Source: Roseobacter sp.
GTDB taxonomy: Bacteria; Pseudomonadota; Alphaproteobacteria; Rhodobacterales; Rhodobacteraceae
DNA: 64,000 bases
Reading direction: 5' to 3'
NCBI GenBank assembly: GCA_002731875.1
Contig: PCCY01000019.1
Location: 1 to 64,000 of the forward strand
Shown in pieces: positions 18,568 to 26,844 of this stretch; positions within the stretch are counted from its first letter, which is position 1; each line of letters opens with the position of its first letter. A program made the translations under genes and the position numbers. The notes beneath the pieces were generated by a model, which saw only the letters and a list, made by a program, of their open reading frames with translations, was not told the origin of the DNA and did not search any database.

Positions 18568-19181
18568 GACAAGGTCCGATACCCCGAAGGTGTCTTGAAA
18601 CGGGCCGATAACCCAGGGTGTCCCTCCGTAAATGTTACACGCGGATCACGCAGATGGGGGGCAAGCATGGCGGCCATGTCGAATGCGTTTGGATGACGGA
18701 CTTCCAACCCCTTCAATCGGCTGTCGCCTGGGCGAAGCCGGTGCAGCGGGCGCAGGTCTCCCAGCCATTCCATCAACGCCGGCGCACAGTTGTCATAAGG
18801 AAGCACGCCGGACTCTGGCACCGCCATACGCCACCGCAGATCTCCCCGCTCGATATACACAGGTCGCCCGAAACCTTGCGGCAATACCTCAAGAGCAGCA
18901 TCAAGGTCATCGCATCGACAGATCCAGTTGGTCAGCCGCGCCGCCCCGGAAAAATGGTCAAGATCAAACCACCGGGCACGATCGGGGTCAGGTGCATCCG
19001 GATTGATCGCGATCGCCTCAAGATACAGCCCGTCTCCCAAGCCCGACAGAGTATTATGAGTATGGAAAACCGCATGTTCGCCCCCGGTTTGCATCGCTAC
19101 ATCCAGGCTATGCGCTACATGGTCAGTTGCTTGCTGCAAAGTCTCGCCGGCGACAGCGATATGATCCAGTTCCAACTTCAT
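18564..19181 (-). CDS. VOC/glyoxalase-like domain protein
   Basis: About 205 aa. The start KLELDHIAVAG is the first strand of a VOC (glyoxalase/bleomycin-resistance) fold with its usual metal-ligand His; the second module is seen around LRWRMAVPESG. The two-module length matches the glyoxalase-like PF13468 type. VOC proteins include methylmalonyl-CoA epimerases, and this gene lies directly after methylmalonyl-CoA mutase, but it is clearly longer than a typical epimerase (about 135-150 aa), so I do not assign that role. The start was chosen by the GGAAAG before it. Confidence 0.78.
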   Translation of the reverse strand: MKLELDHIAVAGETLQQATDHVAHSLDVAMQTGGEHAVFHTHNTLSGLGDGLYLEAIAINPDAPDPDRARWFDLDHFSGAARLTNWICRCDDLDAALEVLPQGFGRPVYIERGDLRWRMAVPESGVLPYDNCAPALMEWLGDLRPLHRLRPGDSRLKGLEVRHPNAFDMAAMLAPHLRDPRVTFTEGHPGLSARFKTPSGYRTLS

Positions 19182-19187
19182 CGCGCT

Positions 19188-19243
19188 TTCCAAATGGTCA
19201 AAAATCCTCGGGGGAGTTTGAGGGGGCCGACAGCCCCCTCATC
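19188..19243. repeat. Dispersed intergenic repeat with GC hairpin, copy 3
   Basis: TTCCAAATGGTC, AAAAATCC and TCGGGGGAG resemble the copy near 10.0 kb. They are followed by a strong stem, GGGGGC-CGACA-GCCCCC. The copy lies between the scpA stop and the VOC gene start, and the hairpin could modulate read-through from scpA; there is no T-run for an intrinsic terminator on either strand. Confidence 0.6.
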
Positions 19244-19249
19244 GCGGCC

Positions 19250-21379
19250 TCACGAGCGGGCGGCGCGGATCAATTTCAAAATATCCTGAGCCGCGGTCGG
19301 GATATTGGTACCGGGTCCGAAAATTGCCCTTACCCCGGCATCGTAGAGAAACTTGTAATCCTGCTGCGGAATGACGCCACCACAGATCACCAGAATATCT
19401 TCCGCTCTGGCGGCTTTCAGTGCTTTGATCAACTGCGGGGCAAGCGTTTTGTGTCCGGCTGCTTGCGACGAGATGCCGATAACATGAACGTCATTGTCGA
19501 CGGCATCTTGCGCAGCCTCCGCCGGGGTCTGGAACAGCGGACCCACATCCACGTCAAACCCGATGTCGGCAAAGGCCGTGGCGATGACCTTAGCGCCCCG
19601 GTCGTGCCCGTCCTGCCCCATTTTCACGACCAGCATGCGCGGGCGACGCCCCTCGGTCTGCGCAAATTCCTCGACGGACTTCTGAATTTCCGCAAATCCG
19701 CTATCGCCTTCATATGCGGCACCATAAACCCCGGCGAGCGTTTTCACCTCGGCACGATGGCGCCCGAACTTCTCTTCCATCGCCATACTGATTTCTCCTA
19801 CGGTAGCGCGGGCACGGGCGGCCTCGACGGCGGCTTCCAAAAGGTTTCCGCCCTCCGTCGTGCGCCGGGTCAATTCGGCAAGTGCGGCGGTGCAAACCGT
19901 TTCATCGCGGGACGCGCGAATTTTGACCAGCCTTTTGATCTGGCTTTCACGTACCGCCACATTATCCACGTCAAGAATGTCGATGGCGTCTTCGGTCTCG
20001 CGACGGTATTTGTTTACCCCGACGATCACATCGGTACCCCGGTCAATCTTTGCCTGTCGGTTGGCTGCGGCTTCCTCGATGCGCAGTTTGGGCATGCCAG
20101 TGGCCACAGCCTTGGTCATGCCCCCCAGCTCTTCGACCTCCTCGATCAGCGTCCAGGCCGCTTCGGCCAAATCATGGGTCAGCTTTTCGACGTAGTAACT
20201 GCCTGCAAGCGGGTCGACGACATTGGTTACGCCAGTCTCTTCCTGCAGGATCAACTGGGTGTTTCGCGCAATCCGCGACGAAAACTCGGTCGGCAGTGCG
20301 ATGGCTTCGTCAAGCGCGTTGGTATGAAGCGATTGTGTCCCCCCCAGTACCGCGCTCATGGCTTCGTAAGCGGTTCGGATCACGTTGTTATAGGGGTCTT
20401 GCTCTTGCAGGCTCACTCCCGAGGTCTGGCAATGGGTGCGCAGCATCGAGGATTTGGGGTTCTTGGGTTCGAATTCCGCCATGATCCGTGACCAAAGCAG
20501 GCGTGCGGCCCGCAGCTTGGCGGCCTCCATGAAGAAGTTCATGCCTATGCAGAAGAAAAAGCTCAACCTTGGCGCAAATCGGTCAACATCCATACCCGCG
20601 GCTATGGCGGTACGCACATATTCGCGCCCGTCTGCCAGGGTGAATGCCAATTCCTGGACCAGGTTCGCCCCGGCCTCCTGCATGTGGTAACCCGAGATCG
20701 ATATCGAATTGAACTTGGGCATGTGATCTGAGGTGTATTCGATGATATCACCAATGATCTTCATCGAAGGTTCAGGCGGATAGATATAGGTGTTGCGGAC
20801 CATGAATTCCTTCAGAATGTCATTCTGGATCGTGCCGGAAAGCACTGATTTATCATGCCCCTGCTCTTCACCCGCGACGATGAAATTGGCCAGGATAGGG
20901 ATGACCGCGCCGTTCATCGTCATCGACACTGACACCTTATCAAGGGGAATGCCGTCGAACAGGATCTTCATGTCTTCCACACTGTCGATGGCGACCCCGG
21001 CCTTGCCGACGTCCCCCTCTACGCGCGGGTGGTCACTGTCGTACCCGCGATGCGTAGCCAGATCAAACGCCACAGAGACGCCCTGCTGCCCTGCCGCCAA
21101 CGCTCGCCGATAAAATGCATTGGACTCCTCTGCCGTCGAAAACCCGGCGTATTGACGGATAGTCCAGGGCCGGCCCGCATACATTGTGGCCTTCACCCCG
21201 CGCGTGAACGGTGCCGCCCCGGGAATACCGCCCAGATGGTCCACGCCCGCCGTATCCTCGGCGGTATAAAGCGGTTTGACGGCTATGCCTTCCAGAGTAT
21301 GCCAGGTCAGGTCGTCGACGCTGCGGCCACGTAATTCCGCTTCGGCCAGGTTACGCCAGTTTTCTTTGTCGGCTGTCAT
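19250..21379 (-). CDS. scpA: Methylmalonyl-CoA mutase (B12-dependent)
   Basis: This enzyme converts (R)-methylmalonyl-CoA to succinyl-CoA, the last step of propionyl-CoA assimilation. The single 709-aa chain carries the N-terminal TIM-barrel substrate domain ([36 protein letters not shown]) and a C-terminal cobalamin-binding domain with the base-off motif [11 protein letters not shown], then GPLFQTP and a closing [10 protein letters not shown]. Length matches the single-gene alphaproteobacterial form. AAAGGA lies seven bases before the ATG. It follows the sulfotransferase-like gene with a 29-bp overlap and is downstream of pccA, completing the pathway. The chaperone MeaB and an epimerase were not seen in the window. 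Confidence 0.97.
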   Translation of the reverse strand: MTADKENWRNLAEAELRGRSVDDLTWHTLEGIAVKPLYTAEDTAGVDHLGGIPGAAPFTRGVKATMYAGRPWTIRQYAGFSTAEESNAFYRRALAAGQQGVSVAFDLATHRGYDSDHPRVEGDVGKAGVAIDSVEDMKILFDGIPLDKVSVSMTMNGAVIPILANFIVAGEEQGHDKSVLSGTIQNDILKEFMVRNTYIYPPEPSMKIIGDIIEYTSDHMPKFNSISISGYHMQEAGANLVQELAFTLADGREYVRTAIAAGMDVDRFAPRLSFFFCIGMNFFMEAAKLRAARLLWSRIMAEFEPKNPKSSMLRTHCQTSGVSLQEQDPYNNVIRTAYEAMSAVLGGTQSLHTNALDEAIALPTEFSSRIARNTQLILQEETGVTNVVDPLAGSYYVEKLTHDLAEAAWTLIEEVEELGGMTKAVATGMPKLRIEEAAANRQAKIDRGTDVIVGVNKYRRETEDAIDILDVDNVAVRESQIKRLVKIRASRDETVCTAALAELTRRTTEGGNLLEAAVEAARARATVGEISMAMEEKFGRHRAEVKTLAGVYGAAYEGDSGFAEIQKSVEEFAQTEGRRPRMLVVKMGQDGHDRGAKVIATAFADIGFDVDVGPLFQTPAEAAQDAVDNDVHVIGISSQAAGHKTLAPQLIKALKAARAEDILVICGGVIPQQDYKFLYDAGVRAIFGPGTNIPTAAQDILKLIRAARS

Positions 21380-22286
21380 TGTCGTGTCCTTTTTTCAATT
21401 CGCCCGGCGGCTGACTCGCGCCTGCTCTTTTACGGGTCGGATCCACTGTCAGTGTGGCAAGACCATCGGCCCCGGCTGCCAGCCAGAACAGATCATCTGC
21501 ATATGATTCACGCATCGCATGCGTTTGGGCATCGGTGAACGGTTGCCAGCGCCCAGAGGTCGTTTGCGGCAACGGATTTTGCGGCTTGCCATATTCCGCC
21601 AGCAACCTGCGCAGCGCGGTCAGATCGGGGGTGCGATTGCGCCAGAACGTCTGGGTGTTTGGCGGCGCAGGTTCATCGGTGATCCGCGCGAATAGGGCAT
21701 CGGGACGGGCAGCGTATTCTTCGAAGGTACTGACTTGAATTTCCGTATTCGGCAGCGCGCAGGCCAAATCGGTTATGACATCGCGCCAACTGCGTTGCGA
21801 GGCCGCGATAGACCCAATCGCCGCGTCATCGGGAACGGTGTGGCCCCGCGACACGGTATATCCAATCGCCGAAGACCACCACATATCCGGAGAGCGCAGT
21901 GTGAGCATGACACGCTTCACCCGGTGCCCGAAGACTTCGTCAAACCGCGCCATACGTTCGCCGACGGCCGGATACAACATTGCGTTGTGCACACATTGCC
22001 GCGAGGATCCGATCATGTTCTCTTCCGACACCAACAACTTTGAGGTACCGGCGTCGCTGATTTTTGCAAGTTGCAGTGACACCCGCCCGCAAGCTCTTTT
22101 TACCGAGGCAGGGTTCGGGGCCGCGCGGTATTTCGGGAAGATACCTGAAAACAGACCATTGCGAACCTGGCGTGGCCCCCAGACGCTTACGCCCAAGGCC
22201 TTTATCGGTCCTGTGTTGGCGTGCAGGTAATGTTGAAAACTAGTGGTTGCCGTAAGATGCGCACCAACATGCAGAAAAATATCCAT
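21351..22286 (-). CDS. Sulfotransferase-like protein with degenerate PAPS loop
   Basis: About 311 aa. The start [25 protein letters not shown] segment (shown here as [13 protein letters not shown]) has the shape of the sulfotransferase 5'-phosphosulfate loop, usually H-x-G-x-x-KTGTTS, but the catalytic-type Lys and first Gly are replaced by Leu and Ala. A 3'-phosphate-like stretch is [15 protein letters not shown] infer a sulfotransferase-fold protein that may not be an active PAPS enzyme. It sits between pccA and scpA and overlaps the scpA start by 29 bp. The upstream ATG at 22355 adds a leader without family character. Confidence 0.65.
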   Translation of the reverse strand: MDIFLHVGAHLTATTSFQHYLHANTGPIKALGVSVWGPRQVRNGLFSGIFPKYRAAPNPASVKRACGRVSLQLAKISDAGTSKLLVSEENMIGSSRQCVHNAMLYPAVGERMARFDEVFGHRVKRVMLTLRSPDMWWSSAIGYTVSRGHTVPDDAAIGSIAASQRSWRDVITDLACALPNTEIQVSTFEEYAARPDALFARITDEPAPPNTQTFWRNRTPDLTALRRLLAEYGKPQNPLPQTTSGRWQPFTDAQTHAMRESYADDLFWLAAGADGLATLTVDPTRKRAGASQPPGELKKGHDNDSRQRKLA

Positions 22287-22454
22287 CAGCCTATAGCCCA
22301 ATCTTTGCCAAGGGGCCACCCGATCCGGCCCGCCAAGGGTAACCCCCCCAGTCATGCGCCCGAACCTGTTGCACTAAGCTTAATCCCACTCTGGGTGGGA
22401 TTGCATATCGTAATCCTGTTGGTGAAGATTATATTCGTACGAACAGGAGAAAAA

Positions 22455-22916
22455 ATGAAACGTCTGATCACCGTTGTTTTTGCAGGATTGTTCGCCACCT
22501 CTACGGCGTCGCAAACGATACCCGAAACACCTCCTCCGGGATTGTTCGCGCCAGCAGATATGGCTGATTTGAGCGAATTTCTCTGGAAAAAAAGGCCCGT
22601 TTTGGTATTTGCCAACAGCGAAGATGACCCTGCGTTTCGCGTACAGATGGAGTTATTGCAAGAGCAACCCCAGGATTTGCTTGAGCGTGACGTGATCGTG
22701 TTGACCGATACAGACCCCGCTGCGCGCAGCGCCTTGCGACTAAAGATGCGCCCGCGCGGTTTTATGTTGGTCCTGGTCGGCAAGGATGGTGGTATCAAGC
22801 TGCGCAAACCCAGGCCTTGGGACGTGAGGGAAATCACACGCAGCATCGACAAAACGACGATCCGACAGCGTGAAATTCGTGAGAACAAGGAAAAAGCCGG
22901 TAAAATTTTCGACTGA
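22455..22916 (+). CDS. DUF4174-like exported protein
   Basis: About 153 aa with a signal peptide (MKRLITVVFAGLFATSTAS). The mature part resembles a thioredoxin-like fold of the DUF4174 type: WKKRPVLVFANSEDDPAFRVQ, then a central DVIVLTDTDP and a late MLVLVGKDGGIKLRK-type segment. The usual redox CxxC is absent. AGGAG lies five bases before the ATG. It is the only plus-strand gene inside the otherwise minus-strand propionyl-CoA region, divergent from the sulfotransferase-like gene and convergent with pccA. Function unknown. Confidence 0.8.
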   Translation: MKRLITVVFAGLFATSTASQTIPETPPPGLFAPADMADLSEFLWKKRPVLVFANSEDDPAFRVQMELLQEQPQDLLERDVIVLTDTDPAARSALRLKMRPRGFMLVLVGKDGGIKLRKPRPWDVREITRSIDKTTIRQREIRENKEKAGKIFD

Positions 22917-22968
22917 GACGTGTCTGCGACACCAGCTTGGTGGATCTTGCTTGGCGGTCGAACCGGAA

Positions 22969-23039
22969 TGCCGACACCGCCACCTGCCTGACCGGCATCA
23001 TCTGCCAGGCAAGCGGGTGTGGTGGTGCGGGTGTCGGCA
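22969..23039. other. Long inverted repeat between convergent genes
   Basis: TGCCGACACC at the left is matched exactly by GGTGTCGGCA at the right, about 50 bases apart, with further pairing inside (CCACC/GGTGG and GCCTG/CAGGC). It lies between the DUF4174 gene stop and the end of pccA, so the folded RNA could act as a two-way transcription stop or mRNA 3' stabiliser. There is no T-run, so it is not a standard intrinsic terminator. Confidence 0.55.
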
Positions 23040-23049
23040 ATCATGTCGA

Positions 23050-25095
23050 TTATTCAAACTCGATGATAACGTCGTCTACGGCCAGGCTGTCTCCGGCGCT
23101 GACATTTACCTTGGACACTTTCCCTTTTTTCTCGGCGCGTAGAATGTTTTCCATCTTCATCGCTTCGATGGTGCACAAGTTCTGACCTTCCTGAACTTCA
23201 TCGCCAACTTCGACGTCAATTTTGACAATCAGGCCAGGCATCGGGCAAAGCAGCAGCTTTGAAGTATCCGGAGGCAGTTTCTCGGGCATCAACCGGGCCA
23301 GTTCGGCTTGTCGTGGGTTGCGTACATGCACCTTCAAGTCGGCCCCGCGTGCCCGCACTCTGAAACCGCCGGAAATTTTAGCGACCTTGAACACCAACGG
23401 CGTGCCGTCGATGGTCATGTTGGCAAGTTGGTCACCCGGCGTCCAGTTCCCCGCAACCCGCAACGCACTGCCATCGTCGAACTTGACGGTTGCGCCGGCA
23501 TGATCGGCTTGAATATCCACGTCGAATGAATGGCCCTGAAGCGCCACGTTCCACGCGGTGCCGACCTTGCGTTCGTGGTTGTCCATCCGACCAGAAACCC
23601 GCGTACGGCGAATTTCAGCCACCCGATGCATTGCGGCTGTTGCCGCTGCGATACGCCGCAAGTCCTGTTCGGGCAGGTCAACGCCGTTGAAACCGTCGGG
23701 GAATTCCTCTGCAATAAAGGCTGTGGTCATCTCTCCTGCGATGAAGATGGGATGATCCATAACCGCAGACAAAAACGGAAGGTTATGACCGATACCTTCG
23801 ACCTCAAAACTATCCAGAGCCACGCGCATGCGTTCAATCGCTTCTTCGCGCGATGGTGCCCAGGTACATAGCTTGGCGATCATCGGATCGTAGTACATGG
23901 AGATTTCACCGCCCTCATACACGCCGGTATCGTTGCGCACCGCCGTTTCGCCCGACGGCGCATCACCTTGCCACTTATCGTTGTCCAGCAGCGGGCCGGC
24001 GGCGATTTCCATGGGTGGACGGTACCGTGTAAGACGCCCGATCGACGGCAGAAAACCCCGATACGGATCTTCTGCATAAAGACGGTTTTCGATGGCCCAC
24101 CCGGTCAGCTTCACGTCATCCTGGGTCAGGGCCAGCTTTTCCCCGTTGGCAACCCGGATCATCTGTTCGACCAGATCCACCCCGGTAATCAGTTCGGTCA
24201 CCGGATGTTCGACTTGCAAACGTGTGTTCATCTCAAGGAAGTAGAAATTCTTGTCGCCATCGACGATGAATTCGACGGTCCCTGCCGACGTGTATCCTAC
24301 GGCCTGGGCAAGCGCGACGGCTTGTTCGCCCATGGCCTTTCGCGTCGCCTCGTCCAGAAACGGCGATGGCGCTTCTTCAACGACCTTCTGGTTGCGCCGC
24401 TGGATCGAACATTCACGTTCGCCCAAATAGATCCCGTTGCCGTGGCCGTCGCACAGCACCTGTATTTCGATATGGCGCGGCTGGGTCACAAATTTTTCGA
24501 TGAATATACGATCATCACCAAAGCTGTTGGCAGCTTCATTTTTCGACGATTGGAAGCCCTCGCGCGCCTCGTCGTCATTCCAGGCAATGCGCATGCCTTT
24601 ACCGCCGCCCCCCGCAGACGCTTTGAGCATCACCGGATACCCGACTTCGTTCGAGATTTTCACAGCCTCGTCAGCGTCAGCAATCAGCCCCATATACCCC
24701 GGAACGGTAGAAACGCCGGCCTCCTTGGCAATTTTCTTGGAGGTGATCTTGTCACCCATCTTTTCAATCGCCCCCACCGGAGGGCCGACAAATGCCACCC
24801 CTTCCGCAGCAAGTGCTTCGGCGAATTTCGAATTTTCCGACAAAAAGCCGTAACCGGGGTGAACCGCCTGGGCACCGGATTGCCTGATTGCGGCCATCAC
24901 CTTGTCAATCACGATATATGACTGGTTGGCTGCGGAGGGACCGATATGAATCGCCTCGTCGGCCATCTGGACATGGAGCGCCTGAGCGTCTGCGTCCGAA
25001 TAGATGGCGACCGTCTGGATGCCCATCTTCTTTGCGGTCTTGATTACACGACAGGCAATTTCGCCCCGGTTTGCGATCAGGATCTTGTTAAACAT
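23050..25095 (-). CDS. pccA: Propionyl-CoA carboxylase, biotin-containing alpha subunit
   Basis: About 681 aa. The biotin carboxylase domain fills the first 450 residues (FNKILIANRGEIACRV start, ATP-grasp loop KASAGGGGKGMRI, EMNTRLQVEHPVTE). A BT linker region follows, and the C-terminus is a biotinyl carrier domain with the biotinylated lysine in EAMKMENIL. With PccB it carboxylates propionyl-CoA to (S)-methylmalonyl-CoA. AAGGGA precedes the chosen ATG by six bases; an ATG 27 bases upstream is not conserved in kind. An intrinsic terminator lies just upstream, so pccA may have its own promoter or depend on read-through. Confidence 0.97.
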   Translation of the reverse strand: MFNKILIANRGEIACRVIKTAKKMGIQTVAIYSDADAQALHVQMADEAIHIGPSAANQSYIVIDKVMAAIRQSGAQAVHPGYGFLSENSKFAEALAAEGVAFVGPPVGAIEKMGDKITSKKIAKEAGVSTVPGYMGLIADADEAVKISNEVGYPVMLKASAGGGGKGMRIAWNDDEAREGFQSSKNEAANSFGDDRIFIEKFVTQPRHIEIQVLCDGHGNGIYLGERECSIQRRNQKVVEEAPSPFLDEATRKAMGEQAVALAQAVGYTSAGTVEFIVDGDKNFYFLEMNTRLQVEHPVTELITGVDLVEQMIRVANGEKLALTQDDVKLTGWAIENRLYAEDPYRGFLPSIGRLTRYRPPMEIAAGPLLDNDKWQGDAPSGETAVRNDTGVYEGGEISMYYDPMIAKLCTWAPSREEAIERMRVALDSFEVEGIGHNLPFLSAVMDHPIFIAGEMTTAFIAEEFPDGFNGVDLPEQDLRRIAAATAAMHRVAEIRRTRVSGRMDNHERKVGTAWNVALQGHSFDVDIQADHAGATVKFDDGSALRVAGNWTPGDQLANMTIDGTPLVFKVAKISGGFRVRARGADLKVHVRNPRQAELARLMPEKLPPDTSKLLLCPMPGLIVKIDVEVGDEVQEGQNLCTIEAMKMENILRAEKKGKVSKVNVSAGDSLAVDDVIIEFE

Positions 25096-25124
25096 GGGCC
25101 ATCCCTTTTGATATTGATACACGG

Positions 25125-25158
25125 AAAAACCCCGCGTCAGCGTCGGCTGAGCGGGGTT
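25125..25158 (-). terminator. Intrinsic terminator between small lipoprotein gene and pccA
   Basis: On the minus strand AACCCCGC and TCAGC pair with GCTGA and GCGGGGTT around a four-base loop, with a single bulged base, and the stem runs directly into TTTTT. This is a strong intrinsic terminator shape. It stands between the 68-residue lipoprotein gene and pccA, within what is otherwise one directional gene run. Confidence 0.82.
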
Positions 25159-25208
25159 GTTTCACTTTTGGATCTCTGCCGAACGTCGTGAGCTCAGCAG
25201 GATAAGAC

Positions 25209-25415
25209 TTACTTACAGCGGACTGCGCCAGACTGGCATGCAAGTACGTTTGCGCCCGCACCGATTGCAGCACCCTGAGCGAGGCTTCCGCCCGTGATCG
25301 CCGCAGCGCCAGCACCGACTGCACCACCACCAAGAGCTTGCTTCCCAATGGTGTCACCGCACGCGGCCAGACCAGCCGAAGCGGTAATGGCGAGCAAAAT
25401 ATTCTTGATATACAT
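25209..25415 (-). CDS. Small glycine-rich lipoprotein
   Basis: The 68-aa protein has a short signal (MYIKNILLAITASAGLAAC) with lipobox GLAAC at Cys19, then a Gly/Ala-rich part (QALGGGAVGAGAAAITGGSL) that resembles a glycine-zipper segment able to insert in or lie on a membrane. It ends with two Cys residues (ACQSGAVRCK) that could form a disulfide. No enzyme function is suggested. It is encoded between pccB and pccA on the same strand, ahead of a strong terminator, so it is probably highly expressed relative to pccA. Confidence 0.8.
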   Translation of the reverse strand: MYIKNILLAITASAGLAACGDTIGKQALGGGAVGAGAAAITGGSLAQGAAIGAGANVLACQSGAVRCK

Positions 25416-25495
25416 GATGGTATTCCTTTTTCGATAGGCGAAGTTACATTTGACTTACGGTGACAAACGCCTCTCGTTGCAGAAGGTTCCATCGC

Positions 25496-25510
25496 TGCAA
25501 ATTCTTTGCA
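25496..25510. promoter_or_regulatory. TGCAAA-TTC-TTTGCA palindrome, possible PccR-like site
   Basis: The 15-base palindrome is built of the two inner halves of the TTTGCAAA element found twice ahead of pccR and in tandem ahead of pccB. It lies about 80 bases upstream of the small glycine-rich lipoprotein gene. It is an imperfect match, so its role is only a suggestion. Confidence 0.35.
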
Positions 25511-25584
25511 CCCGGTGGGCGCAAACCTGCTCATCGCGGCGCGCTCACTCTGGTCAATGACGTTGCTTATCGGGAATAGCAGGC

Positions 25585-25938
25585 TCACGTTTCGTCCTCA
25601 AAGACGTCAGGATAGGACGCTCTCGCTATCTTTTCATTGATGACCAGCAAAGCTTCGTAATCGGCAGGATCGAACGGATCTTGCGCAGCAACAACCTCGC
25701 GACCGAACAGCCATGACAAGCGGCCGGCGTCCAGATTGCCTCTTTCGAATGGTTCAGAGCCGAAGCAGTCCCACAATGCCTGCATAAATGCCGTGTCGGC
25801 GCGACGATCCACAGATTTGCGGTCCGATCGGCGTTCACGACGTATCAACGGCGTAACGCCTTTTGGATTGGCGCGACGAATTGTAAATTGAAAGTCCGAA
25901 CCGGGCATGCGACCCGGAAAACCGCGATGTTTCAGCAT
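25585..25938 (-). CDS. Conserved-context hypothetical protein in the propionyl-CoA locus
   Basis: About 117 aa, soluble, no signal peptide. The N-terminus is basic (MLKHRGFPGRMPGSDFQFTIRR), the C-terminus acidic (NEKIARASYPDVFEDET). No family motif was recognised; the middle (TAFMQALWDCFGSEPFERG) looks helical. A GGGGGG tract lies four bases before the chosen ATG, and the longer frame starting at 26013 would run through a hairpin. Located between two small lipoprotein genes, on the strand of pccB and pccA. It may relate to propionyl-CoA metabolism by position only. Confidence 0.65.
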   Translation of the reverse strand: MLKHRGFPGRMPGSDFQFTIRRANPKGVTPLIRRERRSDRKSVDRRADTAFMQALWDCFGSEPFERGNLDAGRLSWLFGREVVAAQDPFDPADYEALLVINEKIARASYPDVFEDET

Positions 25939-25982
25939 GATACCCCCCGAACAACAAGGGTCACGCACGGTTGTGGTTGCGT

Positions 25983-26008
25983 GGGAGCAGGCACATCGGC
26001 CTGCCCCC
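25983..26008. other. Hairpin downstream of the 46-residue lipoprotein gene
   Basis: GGGAGCAGGC and GCCTGCCCCC pair at nine of ten positions around a six-base loop. It starts about nine bases after the stop of the small lipoprotein gene, in front of the next gene. Without a T-run it is more likely an mRNA stabiliser or partial attenuator than a full terminator. Confidence 0.5.
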
Positions 26009-26016
26009 GGCAAGTC

Positions 26017-26157
26017 TTACTTGTACTTACCTGTGTATACTGGCTCAACCGAGATGGGCTCGGGTGCAACCACAACGTATTCTTCTTGCTTAGGTGCGCA
26101 GGCCGAAACGGCTGCGATAAGGCCGAATGCGGCCAACATTGCGATGCTCTTTGACAT
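26017..26157 (-). CDS. 46-residue lipoprotein in the propionyl-CoA locus
   Basis: This short gene encodes 46 residues. The start MSKSIAMLAAFGLIAAVSAC is a compact lipoprotein signal with lipobox VSAC at Cys20. The mature part is only 27 residues (APKQEEYVVVAPEPISVEP and a YTGKYK end). AGGAGA lies five bases before the ATG, an unusually good ribosome site. It is encoded between the DUF6497 gene and the 117-aa gene. The signal, lipobox, ribosome site and in-frame stop together make it convincing. Its role is unknown; the tyrosine/proline/valine-rich tail has no enzyme character. Confidence 0.82.
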   Translation of the reverse strand: MSKSIAMLAAFGLIAAVSACAPKQEEYVVVAPEPISVEPVYTGKYK

Positions 26158-26371
26158 CTATGTCTCCTGACGTTGGTTAAAGGGGTTGGCACTGCCTCAT
26201 GCCAAAAGGACCCCAGATGAGAGGCAAGGGATACTCGGGTATTCCTTAAGTTTACATTACCGCAGTTCAATCGCCTTGGATACGGGGCTCGGTTCAAACC
26301 GGAAACATGTGTCCCCAAAGACGCAGTCGGAACCGCGACCATATGCCTTGGCGCAATATGTAGTGGGCGCA

Positions 26372-26749
26372 TCACAAACCTTCCCAGATACAGGTGTTAT
26401 TTTTAAGACGGTATAGCTCGAAAAACTGCGTCATCTCGGGGTCCGCAGCTCCGAATTCTGCACGCTTGTCAGACATGGATATGACGATCACATCGCCCTG
26501 CAAGTCATACTGCGTAATGTACGGAGCCGCCACCGCTTCGCATAGAAATGCCATGTCAGATTCCGCCTGAACAGCATCAATGCTGCCGGTATCGCGGGCA
26601 ATCTGCGGCGCGACAAACCGAAACCGCAGCCAAGTCTCACCACTGACCTGATCAACCAGCACTTCTTGCAGCTCTACCGGCTGCCCCGAAGGGACATCAA
26701 CAGCCTGGGCCGTCGTCGCCGCCAATATGAAAGCCAAAGCCAGCTTCAT
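26372..26749 (-). CDS. DUF6497 family exported protein
   Basis: About 125 aa with a signal peptide (MKLALAFILAATTAQA). The mature domain has LQEVLVDQVSGETWLRFRFVA and a central AFLCEAVAAPYI, with two cysteines (in FLCEA and NTCIWEGL) placed for a disulfide. I recognise it as the DUF6497 type found in Rhodobacterales; its function is unknown. It lies about 95 bases after pccB on the same strand. AAGGGCGG precedes the chosen ATG; a GTG two codons upstream is possible. Confidence 0.78.
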   Translation of the reverse strand: MKLALAFILAATTAQAVDVPSGQPVELQEVLVDQVSGETWLRFRFVAPQIARDTGSIDAVQAESDMAFLCEAVAAPYITQYDLQGDVIVISMSDKRAEFGAADPEMTQFFELYRLKNNTCIWEGL

Positions 26750-26844
26750 ATGCACCGCCCTTGCAAGCCCGCAAACCGCGCCGCTTTATATATTGAACAC
26801 CAAGCCACGTGGGCCTCTCTTTTCGTTTTACGTCAACAGGTTGC

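Noticed and set aside
19127-20491. A 454-codon plus-strand open frame opposite scpA
   Set aside because: It lies wholly antisense to a full-length mutase gene with clear domains; the frame has no domain motif and reflects GC-rich codon bias of scpA.
23968-24921. A 317-codon plus-strand open frame opposite pccA
   Set aside because: Antisense to the biotin carboxylase domain of pccA with no motif of its own.
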